From: Phyllobacteriaceae bacterium
Lineage (GTDB): Bacteria; Pseudomonadota; Alphaproteobacteria; Rhizobiales; Rhizobiaceae
Direction of reading: 5' to 3'
Assembly (NCBI GenBank): GCA_002708825.1
Contig: PAPF01000006.1
Location: 1 to 38,972 of the forward strand
Length of the DNA stretch: 38,972 bases
The notes below the pieces were generated by a model, which saw nothing but the letters and a program-made list of their open reading frames with translations, searched no databases and was not told the origin of the DNA. Below are positions 15,388 to 22,648 of this stretch, piece by piece; the first letter of the stretch is position 1; each line of letters opens with the position of its first letter. The translations under genes and the position numbers were made by a program.

Positions 15388-15926
15388 GCGAGCCGTGAAA
15401 TCGTGCTGGCGCTGACGTTGTAGCTGCGGGCTATCTCCCGGACGCTTTCACCGGCGGCACGCCGGGCGAGGGCTTCCTGCTTCTGAAAGGGTGTGAGCTT
15501 CGGCCGTCGCCCGAAGGTCTGGCCCCGGGCCTTGGCCCGGACGCGGCCCTCGGTCGTCCGCTCCAGAATGAGCGTGCGCTCGAACTCGGCAAGGCCACCG
15601 AGAACGGTGACCATGAGGCGGCCATGCGCGGTGGAGGTGTCGGCCCATGTATCGGACAGAGAACGGAAGGATGCGCCTTTTTCACTGATTGCGGCGAGCA
15701 CGTTCAAAAGGTCGAGCGTTGACCGGGCCAGCCGGTCTAAGCGGGTGACCAAAACGGCATCCCCCGGCGCGAGGATCGCCATGAGTTTGGCGAGCTGGGC
15801 GCGGTCGGTTTTGGCTCCGCTTTCCGTTTCTGCAAAGATCTTCTCGGCCCCGGCAGCCTTAAGGGCCTCCTTCTGGGCATCGAGGGTTTGGCCGGTGGTG
15901 GAGACGCGCGCGTAGCCGTAGATCAT
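15381..15926 (-). CDS. Serine recombinase, resolvase/invertase family
   Basis: A complete Tn3-type small serine recombinase of 181 residues. The nucleophile is Ser9 in YARVSTTGQ, the catalytic arginines lie in TRLDRLARS (Arg62, Arg65, Arg68), and the dimerization helix runs through GRLMVTVLGGLAEFERTLI. The C-terminal helix-turn-helix is ALARRAAGESVREIARSYNV. Plasmid-borne resolvases of this type resolve multimers or cointegrates at a res site. I did not locate a res site with confidence. The start is 12 bp from the parE stop, so it may be transcribed with the ParDE module. Confidence 0.95.
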   Translation of the reverse strand: MIYGYARVSTTGQTLDAQKEALKAAGAEKIFAETESGAKTDRAQLAKLMAILAPGDAVLVTRLDRLARSTLDLLNVLAAISEKGASFRSLSDTWADTSTAHGRLMVTVLGGLAEFERTLILERTTEGRVRAKARGQTFGRRPKLTPFQKQEALARRAAGESVREIARSYNVSASTISRLAC

Positions 15927-15938
15927 GGCGGGCTCTTC

Positions 15939-16232
15939 CTAGAGTTCCTCGGGCCACTTCTGGGCGGCGTGCATGACCGTGAGGATATCCACATGGGTAT
16001 CCGTGACCCGGTAGGGGATGATGTAGGGGATATCCGCGAGCACGAGCTCATGGGTGGTCTTGATGCGTCCGATGCGGCCCATGGCGGGCTGTTCGGCCAG
16101 CAGGTCCACGGCTGTGACGATCCGGGAGACAACGCGGGCGGCAGCTTGGGGACTGTCTTTCTGGATATGCGCGGCGATGTGATCAAGCCGGAGGAGGGCA
16201 CGGCTTGTCCATCGGATGCTCAGGCGTGCCAT
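15939..16232 (-). CDS. parE: ParE/RelE-superfamily toxin
   Basis: A protein of 97 residues starting MARLSIRWTSRALLRLDHIA, followed by a helix (SPQAAARVVSRIVTAVDLLAEQP). The C-terminal strands, HELVLADIPYIIPYRVTDTHVDI then LTVMHAAQKWPEEL, are the classic ParE ending. ParE toxins inhibit DNA gyrase, whereas RelE types cut mRNA; ParE is favoured by the paired ribbon-helix-helix antitoxin. The start I use (16232) is just after the antitoxin stop; an open frame continues upstream but lies inside the antitoxin gene. Confidence 0.9.
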   Translation of the reverse strand: MARLSIRWTSRALLRLDHIAAHIQKDSPQAAARVVSRIVTAVDLLAEQPAMGRIGRIKTTHELVLADIPYIIPYRVTDTHVDILTVMHAAQKWPEEL

Positions 16233-16234
16233 GC

Positions 16235-16474
16235 TTAGCGGGCAGGCTGGACGTATTTGGCGATGACGCGGGCCACGTCTTCGGGAGAGGCAAACAGGCC
16301 ATTGTTGGCCTCCGCCAGCCCGGCCTCGATTTCCGCGAGCTGCCACTCTTCGCGGGCCACGAAGTCCTCGATGGCTTTGGCCGCCATGTAGGCGCGGGAT
16401 CGATCCTGTTTCTCGGCGAGCTGGTCGAGCCGCTCGGCGGTGGTATCCGGAACGCGGACGGTAAAGGCGGGCAT
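16235..16474 (-). CDS. parD: ParD/CopG-type antitoxin
   Basis: I start this at ATG 16474, giving 79 residues: an N-terminal ribbon-helix-helix DNA-binding domain (FTVRVPDTTAERLDQLAEK through RSRAYMAAKAIEDFVARE) and a C-terminal toxin-binding helix. The parE gene follows after 2 bp. Antitoxin before toxin is the usual ParDE order, with the complex repressing its own promoter. A GGTTCA/TGAACC array directly upstream is the probable operator. Confidence 0.88.
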   Translation of the reverse strand: MPAFTVRVPDTTAERLDQLAEKQDRSRAYMAAKAIEDFVAREEWQLAEIEAGLAEANNGLFASPEDVARVIAKYVQPAR

Positions 16475-16490
16475 GGTCGTGGCTTTCGTT

Positions 16491-16545
16491 GGTTCAGAAT
16501 AAACATGGGTGAACCACACTGAACCGTCAAGGTTCATGATGAACC
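16491..16545. promoter_or_regulatory. Probable ParD operator: five GGTTCA/TGAACC half-sites
   Basis: GGTTCA occurs at 16491 and 16531, and TGAACC at 16510, 16520 and 16540. This is five copies of one 6-bp half-site within 55 bp, just upstream of parD. Some are paired as inverted repeats. A ribbon-helix-helix antitoxin binding cooperatively to such half-sites would autoregulate the module. Confidence 0.65.
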
Positions 16546-16682
16546 ATGACGGTCTGGAGCCAGAATTCACGTCCTCAAAATGCAACGGATTTATGCAACA
16601 GCCAAGCGCTTGTTTTCAAAGGAGGGGAGGGGGTGTTGCAAAAATCTTGATTTATGCAAATCCCCTCCCACGCTTTAGGAAG

Positions 16683-16898
16683 CTACTTGTTTAGGTCATG
16701 GGCCATGACCACGCCGATGACGGCCAACTCGTCCATCGGGATGTTTTCTTCTTTTGATATACGTTCCAGCGCGCCGATAGCCCCAGATTGGGTGTCGTAA
16801 CCCCACGCAAGAGTCATGTAGTTCAAAGCTCCACCATCTTTTTGTATTTCGACCCGGCAGACAGCGAAGTCCGGATTAAGCTCAGCGTCACTTGGCAT
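16683..16898 (-). CDS. Hypothetical protein, 71 aa
   Basis: ATG 16898 is preceded by a G-rich ribosome binding site (GGGGGG, four bases upstream), so I prefer it to the longer open frame to 17069. The 71-residue product contains AVCRVEIQKDGGALNYMTLAWGYD and ends IPMDELAVIGVVMAHDLNK. It looks like a small alpha/beta protein with no signal peptide. I recognise no family. It is divergent from the PLD nuclease gene, with 213 bp between them in which I see no other gene. Confidence 0.55.
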   Translation of the reverse strand: MPSDAELNPDFAVCRVEIQKDGGALNYMTLAWGYDTQSGAIGALERISKEENIPMDELAVIGVVMAHDLNK

Positions 16899-17111
16899 AA
16901 TTCCCCCCTGATTGAAGCGGTGATGTTCGCTATCAGGCCGTGCACGAGCTTGCAACCGCCTGATGGTTCGCTCGTGCCACAATCGATCAGCGTGGCAGAT
17001 ATGGGACAGAGGCGGATGCCAAAATGTGTTTTCGGCTTCGCCAAAATATCCCAAGGGCATACGCTCCACCTATGCAGATATTGATTCGCGCAAGTAGGTG
17101 TTGCAAAGCGC

Positions 17112-18299
17112 ATGGCTGAGAAAGAATTCATTCTTCAAGGATTTACTGAACGCACACATAAAGACGCGATCCGGGAGCTCTTCGATGTCGCCGAGATCGA
17201 AAGCGTTCTTTTAAGCGTCGCTTTCGTCACAGAAAGTGGTGTTCAGCAAATTGAGGAAAAACTTAAAGCCAATGGGGCTGTGCTAACAGCCTTTGTGGGT
17301 ATCCGAAACGAGATTTCATCCCATCAGGGCCTATTATTGTTGAGCAGCTTTGGTGGGAGAATTTATGCAGTCGATACCGGAGCGCGCAGCATCGTCTTTC
17401 ACCCCAAGGTCTTCTTGGTTCGAGGGAAGACTCAAGCCCGTATGATTATTGGAAGCGCCAACCTCACTTTGGGAGGCCTAAACAACAATATTGAGGCGGG
17501 TGTTGTTATTCATCTCGATCTTACGGACGCAGGTGACAAAGCGCTCATTGATGGCATAGAAGCCAAATTTGCAGATCTTCCTACTGAATATCCCGCGCAT
17601 ATATTGGAAGTCGTTGATAAAGCGCTACTGGATGATTGGCTTTCCAATGGTCGTCTTGTCGATGAGATGGCTATTCCCCCGCCGCGCCCGCCGACCTCTA
17701 CGGGCGGCGGAACAGGCGGGAGCGACACTGTTCCTCGCATAAAACTGAAAGTGCCCGCGCTTTATCGAGCGATGAAGAAAGCAAAAGCCGCTGCTAAATC
17801 AAAGGCGGGATCTGGTACTGCCGGGAAGGCCAAACCGGCAAAAGCTGCGGCGTCTAGCGTTGATCTTGAACTTGTTTGGGAAAGCAAACCTCTTACTCGA
17901 CGGGATCTGACGATCCCATCAGAAAGTGGGACCCACGCGACTGGATCGGTGAACCTTGATAAAGGGCTTCTGCCTACGGAGGTCGATCACCGGCATTATT
18001 TCAGAGAGGATGTTTTCCCGAGTCTTTCGTGGAAGCCAACGAATAAGTCAGGAGCAGTAGAAGTAGCTTATGCGAGATTTCAGCTTGTCGTGAAAGGGGT
18101 TAGTCACGGCGAATTCGACCTGCGGATAGCCCATACAACATCAAAAACAAGTGCGTCGTACAAACAGAACAATGCTATGACTCGGCTCAGCTGGGGCCCC
18201 GCACGTGATCACATTGCCCAGCCAAGCCTTATCGATCGCACGCTTTCCTTGTATCGGGATAACGCGGATGAGAATCGGTTTGTACTAGAAATCGATTAA
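17112..18299 (+). CDS. Phospholipase D-like nuclease, probable restriction endonuclease
   Basis: A 395-residue protein with a PLD-type active site: His97-Pro-Lys99 (FHPKVFLVRG), then GSANLT (114-119) and an asparagine-rich GGLNNNIEAG. One HKD-like motif implies a dimeric active site, as in the BfiI and NgoFVII restriction enzymes, which need no metal ion. A proline- and glycine-rich linker and a lysine/alanine-rich tract (KKAKAAAKSKAG) lead to a C-terminal domain of about 140 residues, probably for DNA recognition. The adjacent convergent gene encodes an adenine-type methyltransferase and overlaps by 4 bp. Together they are best read as a second restriction-modification system. A standalone defence nuclease is an alternative. 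Confidence 0.8.
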   Translation: MAEKEFILQGFTERTHKDAIRELFDVAEIESVLLSVAFVTESGVQQIEEKLKANGAVLTAFVGIRNEISSHQGLLLLSSFGGRIYAVDTGARSIVFHPKVFLVRGKTQARMIIGSANLTLGGLNNNIEAGVVIHLDLTDAGDKALIDGIEAKFADLPTEYPAHILEVVDKALLDDWLSNGRLVDEMAIPPPRPPTSTGGGTGGSDTVPRIKLKVPALYRAMKKAKAAAKSKAGSGTAGKAKPAKAAASSVDLELVWESKPLTRRDLTIPSESGTHATGSVNLDKGLLPTEVDHRHYFREDVFPSLSWKPTNKSGAVEVAYARFQLVVKGVSHGEFDLRIAHTTSKTSASYKQNNAMTRLSWGPARDHIAQPSLIDRTLSLYRDNADENRFVLEID

Positions 18300-19939
18300 G
18301 CTGTTTCTTCACTCGACGTCCGCTGGCGACGATTACGTAGGTTCTTCCATCCTGCGAGCATTCGTTCCTGCTTTGCTTTGGAAAGTCCCATGGAGCCGAG
18401 AACGGATTGACCTTGCATGGCCAAGACAGATTCGGCGGAACGCGTTCGGATCGCTTGATCCAACCCGGTCAAGTCGATCTGCATCTTGTCCGGTAAAGGA
18501 ATGAGCAGGCGCTCGATTTCAGAAGGGATAAGCTCCAGAACACCGCCGCCATAGTGACGGCCTTCAAGCTCGGCACTTAAGGCGGTCAAGGGGTTTACAA
18601 AACACGCAACCAGTTTTTCAGCATCTGTTCCATTGGTCCGAATGCGATACGCCGTATCCGTTGTATAAGCCCCAATACGATTGAGAATGAGGCGGGGTGT
18701 ATCATGCGCTCGCTTAAGCATCCCAATGTCTGTCGAATAGACGGAGGGAACTGTGTACCAAGGCTTCCGGACCCGGCATTTGTAACGTGTATGTAGCTCT
18801 TCATTCTCGCCTTGGTGAATGTAGGCTTTAGCGGCGGGATCTATCTTGCCACGGCGTTCATCGAACCAAAGGAAGTTGGTAGGATTTCCTTTGGCAGCAT
18901 TTTCTTTGTGCTGTCGTTCATCGTAGATCACGCCCGGACAATGGCCACTACGTCCAAACATGGGATGGGCCCATTTCCGGAGATCGTATTCTTGAACGGT
19001 TGCGTCTGGGACGAGGAAGAACTTGTTGGCTCCTGTGACGATGCCAACATCCACATCAGCGATATCAGAGAAGCGGTGAACTTGCTGATGTTCGCTCATC
19101 TCATCAAACAGCGCGCGGGTTTCAACATCGAGCAGCGCTCTTGTCCATTTCCCAGCGACGGTCTTACCGTTGATTGCCTGCGGTGCATCAAAGATGCTCG
19201 CTGGTTTCAACTTGAGGAATTCGCGGCCTTTGACTGGATACATGCCAAGGCCTTCGGCCGCTTGCCCCTCGTGAACTCGTTTCTCAGCTAAGAGAATAAC
19301 GGCGCCTTGGAGAGTCCCATCGAACCACAATTCTTCCGGGTCGATAATGACCAATCGGCGGCACTCTCGACCCAGATACGAACGAAGAGATTGTGCGTGG
19401 GTTACATGGATAATCTCAGCAGGCACGACCATGGCAAGCCGTCCACCTGCGCGCAGGCGTTCCATTGAGGCGAGAATGAAGGGTACCCATGCATTCGTAT
19501 GCTTCGTGAACGGAAGTTCTAGTGCACGAAAAATCTGCTCCGCATAGCTCTGAAAAGGCTTGGGCAGATATTGGTAACGCACGAAAGGTGGATTCCCTAG
19601 GACGGCATCAAACTTTTCGGATGGATTGCCGAGATTCGAAACAGCCCAATGGAGAAAGTCTTCGGCTCGCACCTGCGTGTTTTTGAGATGCAGGTCACGC
19701 GATTTCTGGGAAGCCTTTTGAGCTTCGTCTTCATTGAGCTCAAACCCGGTAATTTCAAGATTTGAGTTCGGATCTACATTCGCAATCGCCTGCAAGAATG
19801 CGCCATCACCGCAACTCGGTTCCAAAACGCGTGTTGGGCGGATCTCACCAACCCAGCGGGCCAGAAATTCGGCCAAGTCTAAAGGCGTATAATATCCACC
19901 ACGCAGTTTTTGCGCGGTCTCATTCTTCATAAAGTTCAT
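18296..19939 (-). CDS. Eco57I/TaqI-type N6-adenine DNA methyltransferase
   Basis: A gamma-class amino-methyltransferase of 547 residues. The AdoMet motif I is LEPSCGDGAFL (about 39-49) and the catalytic motif IV is NPPF (116-119, in LGNPPFVRY). The C-terminal ~300 residues would hold the target recognition domain (HYGGGVLELIPSEIERLLIPLP is typical of Eco57I-like enzymes). No nuclease motif is seen in the protein itself. The start ATG overlaps the stop of the small upstream gene (ATGA). It is convergent with the PLD-type nuclease gene. The specific base and site cannot be read from sequence alone. Confidence 0.9.
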   Translation of the reverse strand: MNFMKNETAQKLRGGYYTPLDLAEFLARWVGEIRPTRVLEPSCGDGAFLQAIANVDPNSNLEITGFELNEDEAQKASQKSRDLHLKNTQVRAEDFLHWAVSNLGNPSEKFDAVLGNPPFVRYQYLPKPFQSYAEQIFRALELPFTKHTNAWVPFILASMERLRAGGRLAMVVPAEIIHVTHAQSLRSYLGRECRRLVIIDPEELWFDGTLQGAVILLAEKRVHEGQAAEGLGMYPVKGREFLKLKPASIFDAPQAINGKTVAGKWTRALLDVETRALFDEMSEHQQVHRFSDIADVDVGIVTGANKFFLVPDATVQEYDLRKWAHPMFGRSGHCPGVIYDERQHKENAAKGNPTNFLWFDERRGKIDPAAKAYIHQGENEELHTRYKCRVRKPWYTVPSVYSTDIGMLKRAHDTPRLILNRIGAYTTDTAYRIRTNGTDAEKLVACFVNPLTALSAELEGRHYGGGVLELIPSEIERLLIPLPDKMQIDLTGLDQAIRTRSAESVLAMQGQSVLGSMGLSKAKQERMLAGWKNLRNRRQRTSSEETA

Positions 19940-20133
19940 TGCCGCTCGCCCCCTTTTTTTGTTCTTTCCAAATCTGGCAAGAATGGCTGTTCACGCTCAT
20001 CTATAAAAGTGGTCGCGGCTTCAATAAACCAATCTTTCAGGGTAGACCCTTCCATGGCTAGGGCACTGTAAAGCCTGCGCTTTAAGCTTGGATCGACCTC
20101 TATAACTAAGCGTCCAGATTCACCTTTTGGCAT
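19936..20133 (-). CDS. Small ribbon-helix-helix-like protein upstream of the methyltransferase
   Basis: A 65-residue protein from ATG 20133 (MPKGESGRLVIEVDPSLKRR, then LYSALAMEGSTLKDWFIEA). A short beta strand followed by two helices is the pattern of CopG/Arc-like DNA-binding proteins. It is translationally coupled to the methyltransferase. It could regulate the restriction-modification locus as a controller-like repressor. It might equally be an antitoxin-like subunit. No partner toxin is adjacent. Confidence 0.7.
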   Translation of the reverse strand: MPKGESGRLVIEVDPSLKRRLYSALAMEGSTLKDWFIEAATTFIDEREQPFLPDLERTKKGGERQ

Positions 20134-20243
20134 AATAATTTTCTCTATGTGTTCTATGTAACATAACATGGCTCATTCGAATAAAATTGCCAAGAGAATA
20201 TGGTGAAAAAATTCCTTTGATGCCTTGTGATTAAAAAACTGCC

Positions 20244-20432
20244 TTTCTGTAAAATCGTATTTCAGGGTGCCCTGCACCCCTGCCTCCCGGCGAGGGTGGG
20301 GGTAGCAAGGCCAAGGGAGGAAGCGGCGGGCGCAGCCGGGCACCGGCGAGCCTCGGGAACCGCGACCCTTGGCCGCGCGAGGGGCAAAGCCCCTTAGGAA
20401 GGGGTACAAACCAGCTGCGGCCGTTCACCTAC
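20244..20432 (+). repeat. Dispersed structured repeat, copy C (left flank of fic)
   Basis: An extended copy of about 189 bp. It starts TTTCTGTAAAATCGTATTTC, then carries the hairpins CCTCCC-GGCGA-GGGTGG, GGCCAAGGG/CCCTTGGCC and GGGGC-AAA-GCCCC. It ends with ACAAACCAGCTGCGGCCG and TTCACCTAC. The last ~30 bp match the 3' end of the parD gene at copy D. It is a direct repeat with copy D, and the fic gene lies between. From 20134 to 20243 I see no gene. Confidence 0.88.
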
Positions 20433-20473
20433 GCGCGCGCGATTCCGTCCAGTCTTTAGGCTGCCTACAAGAG

Positions 20474-20561
20474 CGGCAAAATAATCGGCAAAAATGTCAG
20501 TTAGACCGATATCTATGGTATTGAGATTCTTATTATAAAAACCGGCAAAGAAAGCGGCAAA
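20474..20561. promoter_or_regulatory. Two CGGCAAA pairs upstream of fic (candidate operator)
   Basis: CGGCAAA occurs at 20474, 20486, 20543 and 20555: two direct pairs with 12-bp spacing, 57 bp apart. The second of each pair extends to CGGCAAAAATG, and in the last copy that ATG is the proposed fic start codon. The pairs flank an AT-rich stretch suitable for a promoter. They look like binding sites for a winged-helix regulator, possibly the C-terminal part of the Fic protein itself. Confidence 0.5.
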
Positions 20562-20562
20562 A

Positions 20563-21735
20563 ATGACGAGCGTTTCAGCAATGGAGCCCATGCTCCCGGA
20601 GACGAGCCGTGAACTTGAAGATCTGGCTTATGATCTCGTGGCATCGGCAAGCGCTTTTGCGAGCCGCCTCAACCCGGTTCTTAGGGCGTCCGTTGGCGCA
20701 CTCGTCCGGTCGATGAATTGTTACTACTCCAATCTCATCGAGGGGCATAATACACATCCGATTGATATCGACCGTGCCATGGCTGGCGACTATGCGAGCG
20801 AGCCCGAGAAGCGCAATCTTCAGCTGGAAGCCCGCGCGCATATCGAAGTGCAGCAGATGATCGATGCGGGGGAGATGCCGTACCCAGCGCTTTCGATCGA
20901 AGGCCTGTGTTGGATTCACGAGGAATTCTGCAAGAGGATGCCGGACGATCTTCTCTGGGTCCAAGATTCGAACACCGGAGAGGCCTATCCAGTTGTTCCC
21001 GGGCAATTCCGAACCCGGCATGTTGCCGTCGGCCGTCACGTCGCACCCGACCCGGAATCTCTTCCGGCTCTGATGGGACGGCTTGTCGAGGCCTATGGCG
21101 AGAAATTTCTCTCCAAATCGCAGCGCATCATCGCGGTGGGTGCTTCCCATCATCGTCTTGCTTGGATTCACCCGTTCATGGATGGGAATGGCCGCGTGTC
21201 GCGCTTGTTTTCTCATGCTCTGATGCGTGAACTCGGCATTGGTTCTGAACTCTGGTCTGTCTCGCGAGGTCTTGCGCGAACGGTCGAAAGCTACAAGAAG
21301 GGCCTTCAGGCGGCTGATGAGCCAAGGCGTGGTGATCTGGATGGACGGGGAAACCTCACCCAGTCCGGTCTTTCATCCTTCTGCGCTTATTTCCTGCGTT
21401 GTTGCATCGATCAGGTCCATTTCATGGAGGAGCTGATGGAACCAAAAGAGCTGCTCAACAGGATGGAAATCTGGTGCGCGGAAGAAGTGCGCGCGCAACG
21501 GCTTCCCAAAGGTAGTTGGCCTTTGTTGAGGGAAGCCGTGCTGGCCGGTGAGTTTACCCGTTCACATGCCAAGACGTTGACTGGATATCAGGATCGGCAG
21601 GCGCGCACGGTTCTTTCCACATTGCTCGAAAGAGGTCTGTTGGTGTCGCCCTCGCCCAAAGGCAAGGTGTCTCTTGGCTTTCCTGCAAGTGTCGTCGAAC
21701 GATGGCTTCCCCGCCTTTATCCAGCCGGGGTATAG
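20563..21735 (+). CDS. Fic-domain AMP-transferase with C-terminal winged-helix-like region
   Basis: A 390-residue Fic protein. Fic enzymes usually transfer AMP from ATP to target proteins. The active site is complete: HPFMDGNGRVSR, with His203, Asp207, Asn209 and Arg211. An N-terminal inhibitory motif of the (S/T)xxxE(G/N) type is present as SNLIEG (56-61), which makes it a class II-like self-inhibited Fic. A HxxWI-like segment (LCWIHEEFCKR) precedes the core. The last ~80 residues (REAVLAGEFTRSHAKTLTG to GLLVSPSPKGKV) look like a winged helix, as in Fic proteins that bind DNA. ATG 20581 is an alternative start. The gene lies between two ~190-bp direct repeats and may be mobile cargo. Its targets are unknown. 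Confidence 0.92.
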   Translation: MTSVSAMEPMLPETSRELEDLAYDLVASASAFASRLNPVLRASVGALVRSMNCYYSNLIEGHNTHPIDIDRAMAGDYASEPEKRNLQLEARAHIEVQQMIDAGEMPYPALSIEGLCWIHEEFCKRMPDDLLWVQDSNTGEAYPVVPGQFRTRHVAVGRHVAPDPESLPALMGRLVEAYGEKFLSKSQRIIAVGASHHRLAWIHPFMDGNGRVSRLFSHALMRELGIGSELWSVSRGLARTVESYKKGLQAADEPRRGDLDGRGNLTQSGLSSFCAYFLRCCIDQVHFMEELMEPKELLNRMEIWCAEEVRAQRLPKGSWPLLREAVLAGEFTRSHAKTLTGYQDRQARTVLSTLLERGLLVSPSPKGKVSLGFPASVVERWLPRLYPAGV

Positions 21736-21750
21736 AAGCCACCATACGCT

Positions 21751-21944
21751 TTTCTGTAAAATCGTATTTCAGGGTGCTTGCACCCCTGCCTCGCTGGCGA
21801 AGCGTGGGGGGTGCAAGGCCAAGGGAGAAAGCGGCGGGCGCAGCCGGATCTTTTCCGGCGAGCCTCGGGAACCGCGTCCCTTGGCCGCGCGAGGGGCAAA
21901 GCCCCTTAGAAAGGGGTACAAACCAGCTGCGGCCGTTCACCTAC
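21751..21944 (+). repeat. Dispersed structured repeat, copy D (right flank of fic)
   Basis: About 194 bp, with the same ends as copy C. The first arm differs: CCTCGCT-GGCGA-AGCGTGG replaces CCTCCC-GGCGA-GGGTGG, so the stem sequence has changed while pairing and loop are kept. An outer TTGCACCCC/GGGGTGCAA stem is added. The tip of the internal hairpin is CCGGA-TCTTT-TCCGG. Its right end overlaps the last codons of the parD gene on the opposite strand. Confidence 0.88.
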
Positions 21945-22212
21945 CCGCGAGGATTTCCGCCTTCAATTCTGCCAAAAGCGTATCGGCTGTGACAGAACGG
22001 CCTTCACCGCTTGCCATGCCTTCATCATAGGCCCGCTTCAGACGTTCCATTTCCAGCTTTCGCAGTTCTTGCCGCTGTTCCCAAAGGCGCAGGGCATCGC
22101 GGACAACTTCGCTGTTGGATGCGTAGGAGCCGGAAGCCACGGCTTCATGTAGCTGGGCGACCTGCTGCGGTGAAAGGGAGACCGTAAGGGTCTTCATGGG
22201 TTCTGTTTTCAT
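21937..22212 (-). CDS. ParD/CopG-type antitoxin without an adjacent toxin
   Basis: A 91-residue protein from ATG 22212; other in-frame ATGs lie at 22218 and 22197. It has an N-terminal beta strand (KTLTVSLSPQQVAQLHEAV) and SGSYASNSEVVRDALRLWE, the conserved ParD helix segment. A C-terminal helical toxin-binding tail follows. In ParDE pairs parE normally follows immediately, but here the gene ends inside repeat copy D and fic lies beyond. It is therefore an orphan antitoxin, perhaps because a toxin gene was displaced. It might also neutralise the ParE encoded at 15939-16232, which is untested. Confidence 0.88.
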   Translation of the reverse strand: MKTEPMKTLTVSLSPQQVAQLHEAVASGSYASNSEVVRDALRLWEQRQELRKLEMERLKRAYDEGMASGEGRSVTADTLLAELKAEILAGR

Positions 22213-22275
22213 ACTCACCCTATGCCTCGCCTAACAAATTCTAACAAGAAATATTAACGGCGGGTCATCGGGCAT

Positions 22276-22322
22276 AGCCGGACTCCGGTGCCCCTTGGCC
22301 GCGTAAGAGGCAAAGCCCCTTC
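22276..22322 (+). repeat. Dispersed structured repeat, copy E (3' fragment)
   Basis: About 47 bp matching only the 3' end of the element: AGCCGG, then CCCCTTGGCCGCG, then GAGGCAAAGCCCCTTCG. The 5' half with the main hairpins is missing. It sits between the orphan parD promoter and the 3' end of higA. Confidence 0.65.
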
Positions 22323-22327
22323 GAAGG

Positions 22328-22648
22328 TCAGGTGGCCCCAACCGCTAGGTGAACGCCTGTGGCCTTCTGAAGATGGCTAATGACAGAGAACAGGCTTTCC
22401 GCTGTCGGATTGCCTTTCATACTGAACATTCGCATCAGGCTCTTGGAGGGCTTGCCGACTTCTTCGGCAAGCTCCTCGAAGCCAACGGTCGCGTTGATAT
22501 AATCACGAAGGACGAGCTTTCCGGTATCAACGTCCCCGTTGAGGAGGAGCTCGACGGCTTCGGTCAGAAGGGCAACACGAAAAGCCACGTCACTGTCGGC
22601 GCGGGCTTTGATGGTCTCTTTGAAATCTCGGGTTAGCGGCATCGTCAA
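22328..22648 (-). CDS. HigA-like antitoxin (addiction module antidote)
   Basis: A 106-residue protein whose C-terminal half is a helix-turn-helix (LRDYINATVGFEELAEEVGK, then PSKSLMRMFSMKGNPTAESL), typical of antidote proteins paired with Gp49/HigB-type toxins. The N-terminal half (DFKETIKARADSDVAFRVAL) is also characteristic. ATG 22648 overlaps the toxin stop. The gene follows its toxin, the reversed order usual in higBA. It should repress the shared promoter as well as neutralise the toxin. Confidence 0.9.
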   Translation of the reverse strand: MTMPLTRDFKETIKARADSDVAFRVALLTEAVELLLNGDVDTGKLVLRDYINATVGFEELAEEVGKPSKSLMRMFSMKGNPTAESLFSVISHLQKATGVHLAVGAT

